A stretch of 25,954 nucleotides of DNA from QQUD01 sp039029915 (GCA_039029915.1 JBCCFD010000054.1:1-25954), one strand, 5' to 3'. Shown: positions 8,705 to 17,144, counted from the stretch's first letter. A program made the numbers and translations. The notes: a model not told the origin generated them from the letters alone.

Positions 8705-8819
8705 CAGCAAGCTTTTAAATTGAGCTTCTGGGCAGACCTGTCGATTTTGAACATCATATTACGAAGAGAAATCACCAATCAGTAGGAAACTAAAACAGAT
8801 TTCGGTGAAAAGAGGAAGT

Positions 8820-11800
8820 ATGGAACATTTTATGGAAGATAGCAGCCACGAAGAGCTTGGTACTGAAGAACAGTTCATCATGCCCACATCGTCTGGGCAG
8901 AAGCGGCTGTGGTTTTTAAATCAGCTTGAGCAAAACTCAGCTGCCTATCACATTGCCTCTTCGCATAAGATTCAGGGGCAACTAAACCTAAATGCGCTCC
9001 AGCACGCCGTCGATGAGCTTTGTAAGCGGCATGAAACATTACGCACCACCTTCGAACTAGAAGCTGGGCAACCGATGCAGGTGATTCATCCTCGTCCCCT
9101 CACTCAGCTAAAAATCGTTGATGCAACAGCAGATTGCCTTGAAAAAACGGTTGAAATGGAAATCGCCTTGCCGTTTGATTTAGAAAACGGCCCTCTTTTG
9201 CGCACCCTGCTTGTTCGCCAATCAGCAGAAACGGCCGTTCTTGTTTTAACCATTCATCACATCATTTCAGACGGCTGGTCAATGGGTGTCCTGCACCGTG
9301 AAATTAGCGAACTTTATCAGTACTGCTTGCTTGGCAATCATGAGGGGTTGGCTGAACTGCCTATCCAATATGCAGATTACGCCGAGTATCAGCAATCTTG
9401 GTTAGAAAGCGACGCTTTTGAAGCTCAAAAAACATACTGGCAAACTCAGTTAACACCACTCCCACCGATCTTTAGATTACCCGCTTTTCCAAAAATAAAT
9501 TCTAAGATTGATAAAGTTGCGCCTATCCATTTAGATGCATCACTGCTTGGGCAGCTTGAAAAACTGGCTCAACAGGAAAATGCGACTCTGTTTATGGTTA
9601 TGATGGCGGCTTGGCAACTGCTGATGCATCGTCTCTCTAACCAAAATGAAATCATTTGCGGCACCCCGCTCGCTGGCCGAAACCAACCAGAACTTGAGGG
9701 GATTATTGGCTTTTTTCTCAATTTGCTTCCTATTTACACCCAGTTTGAGAAAGAGATGACCTTCTTAGACCTGCTCAAAAACGTTAAGCAAACGGTTTTG
9801 GATGGGTTTGCCCATCAAGAGCTGCCGTTTGATCAACTGGTTGAACAAGTTGATGTAGAGCGGGATGTCAATCGGCACCCGCTGTTTGAAGTGATGGTTA
9901 ACTTTGCCAACGCCTCAACCTCTGATTTAAGCTTGATAAACACGGCCGTTACCCCCATTGCCCTCAAAGAGCCAGAATCCAAACTAGCTATTACGCTTTA
10001 CATTGACGCCCAAGCTGACGGCATCAATATGCATTTGCTCTATAGGCAAGAGCGGTTTTCAGCCGACCAAATGCAAGCTTACCTTAACCAATACGCTCAA
10101 CTGCTCAGCCAAATTGCCACCAACAGCGCCCAGTCAATTTACAGCTACACGCTGGTCACCACAGAGATTGAGCCATATTTACCAAATCCAACATTACCTA
10201 TTCCCCTAACAGCTTACCCGCTAGTGCATGAGGCATTGGCTCAGGTCGTCACAGATCAACCTGACCATGCCGCAATCCGCCAAAATGGGCAGGATTGGTC
10301 ATATCAGCAGCTATTTGACCAAAGCCGAAACATTGCTCATGACCTCATCGAGCAAGGCGTTCAAAAAGGGGATGCTGTTGCGATTGTGGGGAATCGTTCG
10401 TTTGGCCTGATTGCCAGCATGGTAGGCGTCTTTATGAGTGGCGGTGTGATGCTCTCACTTGATCGTAATTTACCGGCCGCTCGTCAGCAAATGATGCTGG
10501 AGATCGCGAAAGCGAAGCATGTTATTTTAGTCGGTGACAAACGTGATGATGAGGGATGGATTGAAGAAGTGGGCAAGATTACGGCCGTTCAGCCTCAATC
10601 CGCTCAGGTTGACACAAACGCAAATCAAATCGAAACATTGCCATCACTCGACTACAGCGATCCCGCTTATCTCTTCTTTACCTCTGGCACAACCGGCACC
10701 CCCAAAGGCGTCTTAGGCAGTCACAAAGGGCTAGCCCATTTTCTAGCTTGGCAGCGCAGCACATTTAACATTAACTCAAACGATCGCAGCGCTCAGTTAA
10801 CCGGGCTCTCCTTTGACGTCGTGCTCCGCGATATTTTCACACCGCTCACTGGTGGGGCCACCCTTTGCCTCCCGCCTGGGGATGGGGATTTAACACCCAG
10901 CACAATTTTGCCGTGGATGCAAGAAGAAAACATCACCATGCTCCATTCAGTACCGTCTCTGGCCCAAACATGGCTAGCGCACGTACCGGAAGGCATCACG
11001 CTTCAATCACTTCGGCTGATCTTTTCAGCCGGTGAACCGCTCATGGACACCTTTATTGAACAGTGGCGCTCAAAGTTTCCCCAATCGGGTCAGTTTATTA
11101 ACATTTATGGCCCCACGGAAACGACCCTTGCCAAAGCATTTTACCCCGTTCCTGAACCACCTCAGCAGGGCATTCAACCGATTGGCACATTAATGCCTGA
11201 AACAGACGGCCTTATTTTGAATCAGGCAGGTTTGCTCTGCGGCGTTGGGGAGCCTGGAGAAATTGTCATTCGCACACCGTTCCGCAGCTTTGGCTATCTC
11301 AATGCGCCTGAAAAGCAAACGCACCATTTCCGCCAAAATCCATTTACAGAGTTTGCGGATGATATTGTGTACTACACAGGGGATTTAGGGCGGTATCGTT
11401 TAGATGGCTCGTTAGAGATATTAGGCCGCGTCGATCATCAAATTAAAATCCGGGGTGTGCGCATTGAACCGGGTGAAATTGTGAATGTGATTGAGTCTCA
11501 TCCTGATGTAAAGCAAACGGCCGTATTGCCCAAGCTTAACGCCGATAATCAGAAATATTTAGCTGCTTATCTCGTTCCTACGCTTGGAAAGACAGTTGAC
11601 ATCAACAAACTACGCCAATGGCTTCGCCAACGTTTGGCGGACGCTATGGTGCCATCAGTCTTCATGATGATGGACGCTTTACCGATCACCCCCAATGGCA
11701 AGCTCGACCGCAAAGCGCTTCCCGAACCAGAAAAGCAAATTATTGAACGAAAACGGCCGTTTGTTGCACCCACAACAGATATACAAAAACGGCTCGCAGC

Positions 11801-12878
11801 CATTTGGGAATCAGTGCTCAATGTCTCACCAATTGGCATTGACGACGACTACTTTGATTTAGGAGGACATTCGCTTATGGCTGTTCAGCTCTTTGCTGAA
11901 ATCGAAGCCGAACTTGGGGCAAATCTTCCCTTAGCAACCCTGTTTCAAAACAGCACGATTGCCCACATCGCCTCGCTCATCGAAGCCCCACAGGATGATG
12001 ATTTATGGTCTTCGCTAATTGAAATTCAATCCACAGGGGAAAAAACGCCGTTTTTCTGCGTTCACGGCATTACGGGCGACATCATGTGGTTCCGTGAACT
12101 AGGTCAGCTAATGGCACCAGAACGGCCGTTTTGGGGCATTCAGTCTCAGGGGCTAGACGGTGTTAAAGAACCCTTCAAAGATATCGCCAGCATGGCAACC
12201 CACTACATTGCCACGATGAAGCAAGTCCAGCCGGAAGGCCCATATATCATTGGTGGTGCTAGTTTTGGTGGCACTGTCGCTATGGAGATGGCCCAGCAGC
12301 TCACGGCATCAGGTGAAGAAGTGGCACAGCTCATCATTTTTGACCATACGCCCCCAAACACACTCTCTGATGAAGATAATCAGCAAACGCGGATGGAAAC
12401 GGCCATTGGGTTTGCCAAAAATTTCCCCCGCTGGTTCAAAAGCTTTACAGACCTTGGGCCCGCCGCCATGATGGATCGGGTGCAACGCAAACTGCGTGTT
12501 GCCCAAAAGCCTGACCCTCAAGCGACTCAAAACAATAATGGTCACAGTAAAGCCAACATGCCGCTCGACCTTCTCGAGGCGGCTGATATCATCGACTACG
12601 CGGATGACCTGCCGGAGCATCGACGTCAGCTTATTACAGCTAACTTTGTGGCCATTGATACATATCAACCCAAATCGTGGAACGGCCGTGTTCTGCTCCT
12701 CAAAGCGAAGAGCCGCCCTCTCTTTGGCCGCTCAGATCCCATTGTGGCTTGGCAAAAGCTGGTTGGTAATGAGAATTTAACGGCCGTTGAAGTTGATGGC
12801 TCGCACGAAGGGATGTTCCATCAGCCGCATGTTCAGCCGCTGTCGGATGTAATAAAAGGGTCACTCAATACAATTTGA
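8820..12878 (+). CDS. Nonribosomal peptide synthetase, C-A-PCP-TE (terminal module)
   Basis: The start is set at ATG 8820 because GAGGAAG lies directly upstream (8812-8818). A GTG at 8805 would add five residues but has no ribosome site. Domains by residue from this start: an acidic N-terminal tail, a condensation domain with HHIISDG at 146-152, and an adenylation domain from about 475 with FTSGTTGTPKG near 620, NIYGPTETT, YYTGDLGRY, HQIKIRGVRIEPGEI and NGKLDR. The carrier domain has LGGHS with Ser1018. A type I thioesterase carries GASFG (Ser1148), Asp1175 in FDHTPP and His1329 in DGSHEGMF, a complete triad. Specificity positions read approximately D-V-R-H-F-A-I-L-A-K and I do not recognise a substrate for this code. 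The TE makes this the release module, by hydrolysis or cyclisation. There is a 115-bp gap after the previous NRPS in which I see nothing distinctive. Confidence 0.95.
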   Translation: MEHFMEDSSHEELGTEEQFIMPTSSGQKRLWFLNQLEQNSAAYHIASSHKIQGQLNLNALQHAVDELCKRHETLRTTFELEAGQPMQVIHPRPLTQLKIVDATADCLEKTVEMEIALPFDLENGPLLRTLLVRQSAETAVLVLTIHHIISDGWSMGVLHREISELYQYCLLGNHEGLAELPIQYADYAEYQQSWLESDAFEAQKTYWQTQLTPLPPIFRLPAFPKINSKIDKVAPIHLDASLLGQLEKLAQQENATLFMVMMAAWQLLMHRLSNQNEIICGTPLAGRNQPELEGIIGFFLNLLPIYTQFEKEMTFLDLLKNVKQTVLDGFAHQELPFDQLVEQVDVERDVNRHPLFEVMVNFANASTSDLSLINTAVTPIALKEPESKLAITLYIDAQADGINMHLLYRQERFSADQMQAYLNQYAQLLSQIATNSAQSIYSYTLVTTEIEPYLPNPTLPIPLTAYPLVHEALAQVVTDQPDHAAIRQNGQDWSYQQLFDQSRNIAHDLIEQGVQKGDAVAIVGNRSFGLIASMVGVFMSGGVMLSLDRNLPAARQQMMLEIAKAKHVILVGDKRDDEGWIEEVGKITAVQPQSAQVDTNANQIETLPSLDYSDPAYLFFTSGTTGTPKGVLGSHKGLAHFLAWQRSTFNINSNDRSAQLTGLSFDVVLRDIFTPLTGGATLCLPPGDGDLTPSTILPWMQEENITMLHSVPSLAQTWLAHVPEGITLQSLRLIFSAGEPLMDTFIEQWRSKFPQSGQFINIYGPTETTLAKAFYPVPEPPQQGIQPIGTLMPETDGLILNQAGLLCGVGEPGEIVIRTPFRSFGYLNAPEKQTHHFRQNPFTEFADDIVYYTGDLGRYRLDGSLEILGRVDHQIKIRGVRIEPGEIVNVIESHPDVKQTAVLPKLNADNQKYLAAYLVPTLGKTVDINKLRQWLRQRLADAMVPSVFMMMDALPITPNGKLDRKALPEPEKQIIERKRPFVAPTTDIQKRLAAIWESVLNVSPIGIDDDYFDLGGHSLMAVQLFAEIEAELGANLPLATLFQNSTIAHIASLIEAPQDDDLWSSLIEIQSTGEKTPFFCVHGITGDIMWFRELGQLMAPERPFWGIQSQGLDGVKEPFKDIASMATHYIATMKQVQPEGPYIIGGASFGGTVAMEMAQQLTASGEEVAQLIIFDHTPPNTLSDEDNQQTRMETAIGFAKNFPRWFKSFTDLGPAAMMDRVQRKLRVAQKPDPQATQNNNGHSKANMPLDLLEAADIIDYADDLPEHRRQLITANFVAIDTYQPKSWNGRVLLLKAKSRPLFGRSDPIVAWQKLVGNENLTAVEVDGSHEGMFHQPHVQPLSDVIKGSLNTI

Positions 12879-12880
12879 GA

Positions 12881-13378
12881 ATGACCACACCTAAAGACGT
12901 CTCAGTCATTTACATCTATGCCGCACTTTATTGGATAACAACACCGCTTGTTGAGGTTGTTTACCTCGTCACCAACCTACATCGGGGCACTTTTGGGGTT
13001 GCTGACACAATTTTAATTCCAATAATGGGACTGACATCTGCATGGGTTTGTTTATCGCCCATCATGCTATTTGTACTCTTTCTATCCGTAAAAAACTATC
13101 CAGGTCAGGTCTCGCTATGGGCGTGGAACCATGAAAAAAGAGCATTATCGTTTATTACGACAGCTATATTTGCAATAATAATTGGATATCAAATCTATTT
13201 TACGATTTTCAGTATTTTTGAAAGAAATTTCCTAGACGTACTCTATGCACCTTTGTTAATTCCTCTGCTACTCTTTGTGCGCTCCTCAATTGTTATGGGT
13301 GAAGCGCCTTCTAAAACAACAAAACCAGCAGTAAACGATACCCAAAAAACAAAACAATCAATCCATTCGCTCAATTAA
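12881..13378 (+). CDS. Small four-helix membrane protein coupled to the terminal NRPS
   Basis: A 165-residue protein of unknown function if started at ATG 12881, two bases after the NRPS stop. A TTG at 12875 would overlap that stop. Hydrophobic stretches at about residues 8-32, 41-70, 88-112 and 118-134 suggest four membrane helices. A hydrophilic, Lys/Thr/Asn-rich tail follows (TTKPAVNDTQKTKQ). There is no Shine-Dalgarno sequence, so it probably depends on translation of the NRPS upstream. It is the last gene of the cluster. Position and topology would fit a role in export, self-protection or membrane docking of the peptide product, but no family was recognised and this is only inference from context. 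Confidence 0.75.
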   Translation: MTTPKDVSVIYIYAALYWITTPLVEVVYLVTNLHRGTFGVADTILIPIMGLTSAWVCLSPIMLFVLFLSVKNYPGQVSLWAWNHEKRALSFITTAIFAIIIGYQIYFTIFSIFERNFLDVLYAPLLIPLLLFVRSSIVMGEAPSKTTKPAVNDTQKTKQSIHSLN

Positions 13379-13403
13379 GTGAGAGATGTGCATCCTTCCA
13401 TTT

Positions 13404-13449
13404 GCTGAGGAATGAATTCCCCAGCTAGAAGAATGAATTCCCCAGCTAG
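13404..13449. repeat. Tandem 19-bp direct repeat with palindromic core
   Basis: GAATGAATTCCCCAGCTAG occurs at 13410-13428 and again at 13431-13449, identical, with period 21. The first copy also forms a near-perfect hairpin, GCTGAGGAA (13404-13412) with TTCCCCAGC (13417-13425), one mismatch. Confidence 0.8.
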
Positions 13450-13500
13450 GCGGTGAAACACGATAAATCATGTCGGGTCAGCCTGAAAATGGGTGATCCT

Positions 13501-13556
13501 AACCTGCTTGAGCAGGTTTCTTTCGCTAGCCGATGGATTGATCCATCGGTGGTTTT
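13501..13556 (+). terminator. Double hairpin, probable terminator of the NRPS cluster
   Basis: The first stem is AACCTGCT (13501-13508) with AGCAGGTT (13511-13518). A perfect 9-bp stem follows, CCGATGGAT (13530-13538) with ATCCATCGG (13541-13549), and then TGGTTTT. It lies 120-170 bp after the membrane-protein stop. Confidence 0.55.
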
Positions 13557-13639
13557 GGGTATACACACCCCTCAATTAAGCGTTCAAAAGTTTCTCATTT
13601 GAAAACCACGTTAGAAAAAAGCTTCGGAACCGCGAGGAA

Positions 13640-13690
13640 ACGAAGTTTATGGCCTCCGTTTTATTCAAAGCAGGCATTTCGTTTCACTTA
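13640..13690 (-). repeat. Dispersed 51-bp repeat, copy A
   Basis: By hand alignment, 41 of 51 bases match the reverse complement of 20889-20939, including blocks CGAAGTTTA, TTTATTCAAA and TTCGTTTCACTTA. The ends are themselves partly inverted (GAAACGAA / TTCGTTTC). It is non-coding in both places. Confidence 0.6.
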
Positions 13691-13724
13691 AAGAGTTATT
13701 GGTCAACAATTCAATAATTATTCA

Positions 13725-14198
13725 TTACTTGATTTTTTTATCGCTTGCCACCTTAACCAGCCCACTCAAGTCCTTATCAACAAGCTGTGAAAGTACGACG
13801 ATGCTTTTAGATTGTCCATTGCGGTTTAATTTGTACAATATTGGCTCTAAATCAGCCATTTGCGCAATTCTCACCTTTAAGATTAAGGACCAATCCCCCG
13901 CCACGTGACACGCTTCGAGAATTTCAGGAATCGCTTCAATCTGCTTCAGGACAGCCTGATAACTATTTGGCACGATGCTGAGCAAAACGTATACCAAGGT
14001 GGGGTATCCTAAAGCGGTGAGATTGAGCTTCGCTTGATATCCTTCGATAATGCCAGCTTCTTCAAGGCGACGCACCCGTTCAGAAGCGGCGGGCAGCGAT
14101 AGACCTACCTGACGCCCAATATCTGCAAAAGAAATACGGCCGTTTTCCAACAGCAAGGCTAAAATTTTCCGGTCAGTTTCATCAAACTTCATATCCAA
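13725..14198 (-). CDS. Lrp/AsnC-family transcriptional regulator
   Basis: A protein of 155-157 residues, the usual size for the family. The N-terminal part is the winged helix-turn-helix (DETDRKILALLLENGRISFA, then IGRQVGLSLPAASERVRRLE). The C-terminal RAM/ligand-binding domain carries the G-D-W/Y segment (HVAGDWSLILKVRI). Such proteins bind DNA as dimers or octamers and respond to amino acids. Start: TTG at 14198 has AGGGGG seven bases upstream, while ATG at 14192 gives MKFDET but has a 13-base spacing, so either is possible. It is transcribed away from the conserved gene at 14297, and the 90-bp gap holds palindromes suited to autoregulation. A link to the adjacent peptide cluster is possible but not shown. 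Confidence 0.93.
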   Translation of the reverse strand: MDMKFDETDRKILALLLENGRISFADIGRQVGLSLPAASERVRRLEEAGIIEGYQAKLNLTALGYPTLVYVLLSIVPNSYQAVLKQIEAIPEILEACHVAGDWSLILKVRIAQMADLEPILYKLNRNGQSKSIVVLSQLVDKDLSGLVKVASDKKIK

Positions 14199-14229
14199 AG
14201 CAGAACCCCCTGCTTACCTTATAATCTAA

Positions 14230-14282
14230 TGGTTTAAACCAGAATCAGTTTAGACCTTGTCTTCACTAGTTTACCGATAAAC
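14230..14282. promoter_or_regulatory. Palindromic operator candidates in divergent promoter region
   Basis: TGGTTTAAACCA (14230-14241) is a perfect 12-bp palindrome. A second dyad, GTTTA (14269-14273) with TAAAC (14278-14282), lies 28 bp downstream, and GTTTAGACC between them is a half-site-like copy. The arrangement between lrp-like and 14297 suggests repressor sites. Confidence 0.45.
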
Positions 14283-14283
14283 C

Positions 14284-14289
14284 TGATAA
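14284..14289 (+). promoter_or_regulatory. -10 element, possible leaderless start for the 14297 gene
   Basis: GATAAT ends seven bases before ATG 14297, and no Shine-Dalgarno sequence is present. Transcription would begin at or next to the start codon. No good -35 was seen. Confidence 0.35.
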
Positions 14290-14296
14290 TATGCGT

Positions 14297-14761
14297 ATGG
14301 ACACATTACACACAAATCTAGAAATTGAGCGCATTGTGAATGGCTTTCATGACCATTCACTTCGGAAACGGGAGTGGACCCATCAGGCCCATCTTCTGAC
14401 AGGTTTACACACCTTATTCAACAACGATTTAGACAGTAGCATTAAAATCATGCGACAGGGGATTAAAACTTATAATGTTGCGATAGGCGGCCAAAATACA
14501 GACACAGGTGGCTATCATGACACCATTACGGTCTTCTTTTTGCACGCCTTAACCGCCTTTATTGAGCAGTCAGGCCCATATTTAAGCTTGTTAGATTTGG
14601 TAAACCGCTTACAAGAAACGATTTTGGTTGAACGGCCGTTTATGTTCCAATTTTATTCAAGAGCGTTGTTGTTCTCGGTAGAGGCCCGTCGCGGCTGGGT
14701 GGAGCCAGATTTACGGCCGTTAAGCCACCTTCATACTATTGATTTTAGGCCATCTAAATGA
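14297..14761 (+). CDS. Conserved protein of unknown function with WTHQAHL motif
   Basis: About 154 residues (an in-frame ATG at 14291 adds two). The sequence has the look of a conserved but uncharacterised bacterial family: REWTHQAHLLTGL near the N-terminus, then IRQGIKTYN-like text, GGYHDTITVFFLHAL, FYSRALLFSVEARRGW and a terminal PDLRPL. The invariant-looking His residues (WTHQAH, GYHDT) could bind a metal, but this is inference. There is no signal peptide or membrane helix, so it is probably cytoplasmic. It is divergent from the Lrp/AsnC gene and may be its target. No functional name is justified. Confidence 0.8.
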   Translation: MDTLHTNLEIERIVNGFHDHSLRKREWTHQAHLLTGLHTLFNNDLDSSIKIMRQGIKTYNVAIGGQNTDTGGYHDTITVFFLHALTAFIEQSGPYLSLLDLVNRLQETILVERPFMFQFYSRALLFSVEARRGWVEPDLRPLSHLHTIDFRPSK

Positions 14762-14887
14762 TACTTTGTGGTGAGTAATCAATAAACCAATCGTAAGAAC
14801 AATTGCAAAGAGAAAGTCTCACACTGTCTTAAAGAAGTGCCCTTGTCATAATTATTTTCTCAATAATTTTTTCGGAGAACTGCTATT

Positions 14888-16048
14888 TTGCATCAACTTG
14901 AAACCAAAGATGTTATCAAATGGGCTGGATTAGCTGGCCTCTTGGTCATTCTTGTCATCACAGTGGTGAATATGCCGCTCAATCTCGGCATTTTAGACTA
15001 TCGTGGTTATTGGAGTGCCAGCTACCTGCTCGGTCAGGGTGAAAACTTCAGCGACGACGCTCTTCTCCTGTATACGGAACAAACCTTAACTGACTTCCAA
15101 TGGGATTTTCCTGTCAAAACCTGGAATCCGCCTTGGGTCCTCGTTTGGCTATTGCCCTACACGTGGTTTGGCTTCCAAATTGGTGCCAATCTCTGGCTAC
15201 TGACGAATATTGCGGCTCTATTCTTTAGCATTGTTGTTAGCTGGGAGCTTCTTTTTCCCAAAACGTTAAACGGCCCAAAGTGGCTGTGGATCCCATTTGT
15301 GGCGGCCGTACTTTTTCCATCCGCTATTGTAGCCCTGTTTTTTGGTCAGGTTAATATTATGGTGCTGGCTGGGCTGACAGGGTTTTTATTTTTCTATAAG
15401 CGACAGCAAGATATTCCGGCTGGGTTGTTCCTAACGTTAACCACTATAAAGCCCCATCTCGTCTATTTGGTTGTGCCGATCTTGCTACTCGCCGTTCTTC
15501 GCGAACGACGCTGGCCCGTTTTGTTTACCTTCGGCGGTGTTTTAATTGGATCAACTTTGATTGCGTTTCTTCTGCGGCCCACATTCTTATCCGACTATTT
15601 GCAAAGCACATCTGAGGGCAATTTACTAGCTTGGGAGACTGCAACGGCCGTTACCTACATCTCTATCCTGACGGGCTGGTCTTGGATTCGGCTTATTGCC
15701 ATCGGATTACTCCCTTTAACCATCATTCTCTGGTTTTTCAAGGGGCGAAATTGGGATTTGGTTCAATTTTCCATTTGGGGCGTTTTGGCGTCTATCATCA
15801 CCATGCCCTTTGGCTGGAGCTACGATTTTGTCGTTTTGCTCTTTCCAATCACCCAACTTATCGTTTGGCTAATCGTTAAAAGCTGGTCTACCATTGAGCG
15901 GACTATTGTCTCGCTATTATTCATTGCCGTCTATGTCATCTATTATGCCCAGCGGGTTGCTTCACCAACTGAAATGTTTTACTTCTGGGTTCCGCTGGCA
16001 GTAGCCTCTCTATTCATTTGGGCAGCAATGCGTCATGAAGATGGGTAA
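14888..16048 (+). CDS. GT87-type polytopic membrane glycosyltransferase (DUF2029-like)
   Basis: A 386-residue, very hydrophobic protein with roughly ten membrane helices. Family-like landmarks are the acidic loop after helix 1 (ILDYRGYWSASYLLGQGEN), WNPPWVLVWLLP, FFGQVNIMVLAGL and TTIKPHLVYLVVP. GT87 enzymes transfer sugars such as mannose from polyprenyl-phosphate donors outside the membrane, and the Asp in the first loop is the usual catalytic candidate. The start is TTG at 14888, chosen because GGAG lies ten bases upstream (14874-14877) and an N-terminal helix follows properly. It has the same strand as the SMP-30-like gene 32 bp downstream and may be cotranscribed with it. The actual sugar and acceptor are unknown. 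Confidence 0.8.
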   Translation: MHQLETKDVIKWAGLAGLLVILVITVVNMPLNLGILDYRGYWSASYLLGQGENFSDDALLLYTEQTLTDFQWDFPVKTWNPPWVLVWLLPYTWFGFQIGANLWLLTNIAALFFSIVVSWELLFPKTLNGPKWLWIPFVAAVLFPSAIVALFFGQVNIMVLAGLTGFLFFYKRQQDIPAGLFLTLTTIKPHLVYLVVPILLLAVLRERRWPVLFTFGGVLIGSTLIAFLLRPTFLSDYLQSTSEGNLLAWETATAVTYISILTGWSWIRLIAIGLLPLTIILWFFKGRNWDLVQFSIWGVLASIITMPFGWSYDFVVLLFPITQLIVWLIVKSWSTIERTIVSLLFIAVYVIYYAQRVASPTEMFYFWVPLAVASLFIWAAMRHEDG

Positions 16049-16080
16049 ATTCGGCAAGAGAACAGAAGGAGCATTCAAAA

Positions 16081-17064
16081 ATGAGTTGGAAACTTGACCG
16101 TGATTGGGAGAACGAGGTGGTTCCCTATCCTGACCCAGCGATTGAAGTCATCAAGCCTGAATTTGGCAAATACGTACTCGGCAGCGCGGCAGTTGAGCGC
16201 ATATTCACAGGGGCACGCTGGACAGAGGGACCCGTTTGGTTTGGCGACGGCCGTTTCCTGCTCTTTAGCGACATTCCCAACAACCGCATTCTGCGCTGGT
16301 CTGAAATAACAGATCAAACGACCGTTTATCGTGCCCCATCAAACAACAGCAACGGACATACTCGCGACACGCACGGCCGTTTAATCTCCTGTGAGCACGA
16401 TAGTCGTCGCGTTACCCGTACAGAGCATGACGGCACGATTACGGTTCTCATGGACAGCTTTGAAGGGAAAAACCTTAATGCACCGAACGATGTGGTTGTA
16501 CACCCTGATGGGCACATTTGGTTTACTGACCCTGGCTATGGCATTTTAGTCAATTACGAGGGTCATAAAGCGGAATTTGAACTCCCAACCCACGTTTATC
16601 GCCTTAATCCTCAAACGGGTGCAGCAACGGCCGTTACCAACGACCTAGAAAAACCCAATGGACTCTGCTTTTCACCCGATTACAGCAAGCTTTATATTTC
16701 AGATACAGGCGTTTCGCACAAGCCAGGACATCCGCATCACATTCGCGTTTACGATGTTATTGATGGAGAACGTTTAGAAAACGGCCGTGTGTTCTGTGAC
16801 ATGGCTCCGGCCCTTTCAGATGGATTTCGCTGCGACGTCGACGGCAATATTTGGACAAGTGCTGGTTGGGGTGGCCCTGACGAAAATGGCGTTCACATTT
16901 TTAATCCAACCGGCACGCTGATTGGTAAAATCCACCTGCCAGAGGTTGTGTCAAATCTTTGTTTTGGGGGTGTTAAGCGGAATCGCCTGTTTATTACCGC
17001 GAGTCAATCTGTTTACTCGCTGTATGTTGAAGCCCAGGGGGCACCTTACCCAACAGGTTTGTAA
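16081..17064 (+). CDS. SMP-30/gluconolactonase/LRE-family protein
   Basis: A 327-residue six-bladed beta-propeller-type protein. Metal-binding positions typical of the family are visible: Glu49 in WTEGPVWF, Asn136 in NAPNDVVVHPDG, Asn193 in KPNGLCFSPD and Asp247 in LSDGFRCD. Family members hydrolyse sugar lactones such as gluconolactone using one divalent metal. There is no signal peptide, so it is likely cytoplasmic. AAGGAG (16066-16071) gives a good ribosome site nine bases before ATG. It follows the GT87 gene on the same strand. The substrate cannot be told from sequence, and arylesterase-like activity is an alternative. Confidence 0.9.
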   Translation: MSWKLDRDWENEVVPYPDPAIEVIKPEFGKYVLGSAAVERIFTGARWTEGPVWFGDGRFLLFSDIPNNRILRWSEITDQTTVYRAPSNNSNGHTRDTHGRLISCEHDSRRVTRTEHDGTITVLMDSFEGKNLNAPNDVVVHPDGHIWFTDPGYGILVNYEGHKAEFELPTHVYRLNPQTGAATAVTNDLEKPNGLCFSPDYSKLYISDTGVSHKPGHPHHIRVYDVIDGERLENGRVFCDMAPALSDGFRCDVDGNIWTSAGWGGPDENGVHIFNPTGTLIGKIHLPEVVSNLCFGGVKRNRLFITASQSVYSLYVEAQGAPYPTGL

Positions 17065-17110
17065 AAGCTCAGATTCAACATTTTTTCGCTTTATGCTCAG
17101 AAAATTTGTA

Positions 17111-17142
17111 CACTCTCCTCAATAATGTGAGGAGAAGTGGAG
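17111..17142 (+). promoter_or_regulatory. Hairpin that hides the ribosome binding site of the Pr6Pr gene
   Basis: CTCCTCA (17115-17121) pairs with TGAGGAG (17128-17134) over a 6-nt loop. The stem extends through CACT (17111-17114) with AGTG (17136-17139) past one bulged base. The right arm contains GAGGAG, the Shine-Dalgarno sequence for ATG 17145. Confidence 0.55.
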
Positions 17143-17144
17143 AA

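Larger units (their letters stand above)
13379..13724. other. 346-bp non-coding stretch between the NRPS cluster and the Lrp gene
   Basis: No convincing gene is present. It contains a 21-bp-period tandem repeat, two hairpins, and one copy of a dispersed 51-bp repeat, each listed separately. It separates the plus-strand cluster from the minus-strand regulator, so it is the 3' junction of two converging transcription units. Confidence 0.7.

Noticed and set aside
8705..8819. Promoter or ncRNA between the second and third NRPS genes
   Set aside because: No -35/-10 pair, terminator or structured element could be supported. It is probably just an operon spacer.
12309..12668. 119-codon open frame on the minus strand inside the thioesterase region
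   Set aside because: It overlaps a clearly coding NRPS frame with conserved motifs, shows no family features and has no ribosome site, so it is a shadow frame.
13404..13449. Possible CRISPR array
   Set aside because: Only two 19-bp copies with a 2-bp gap, so there are no spacers. It is a simple tandem repeat.
13699..13908. Plus-strand 69-codon frame across the Lrp gene end
   Set aside because: It overlaps the Lrp/AsnC coding region in antisense and has no recognised features.
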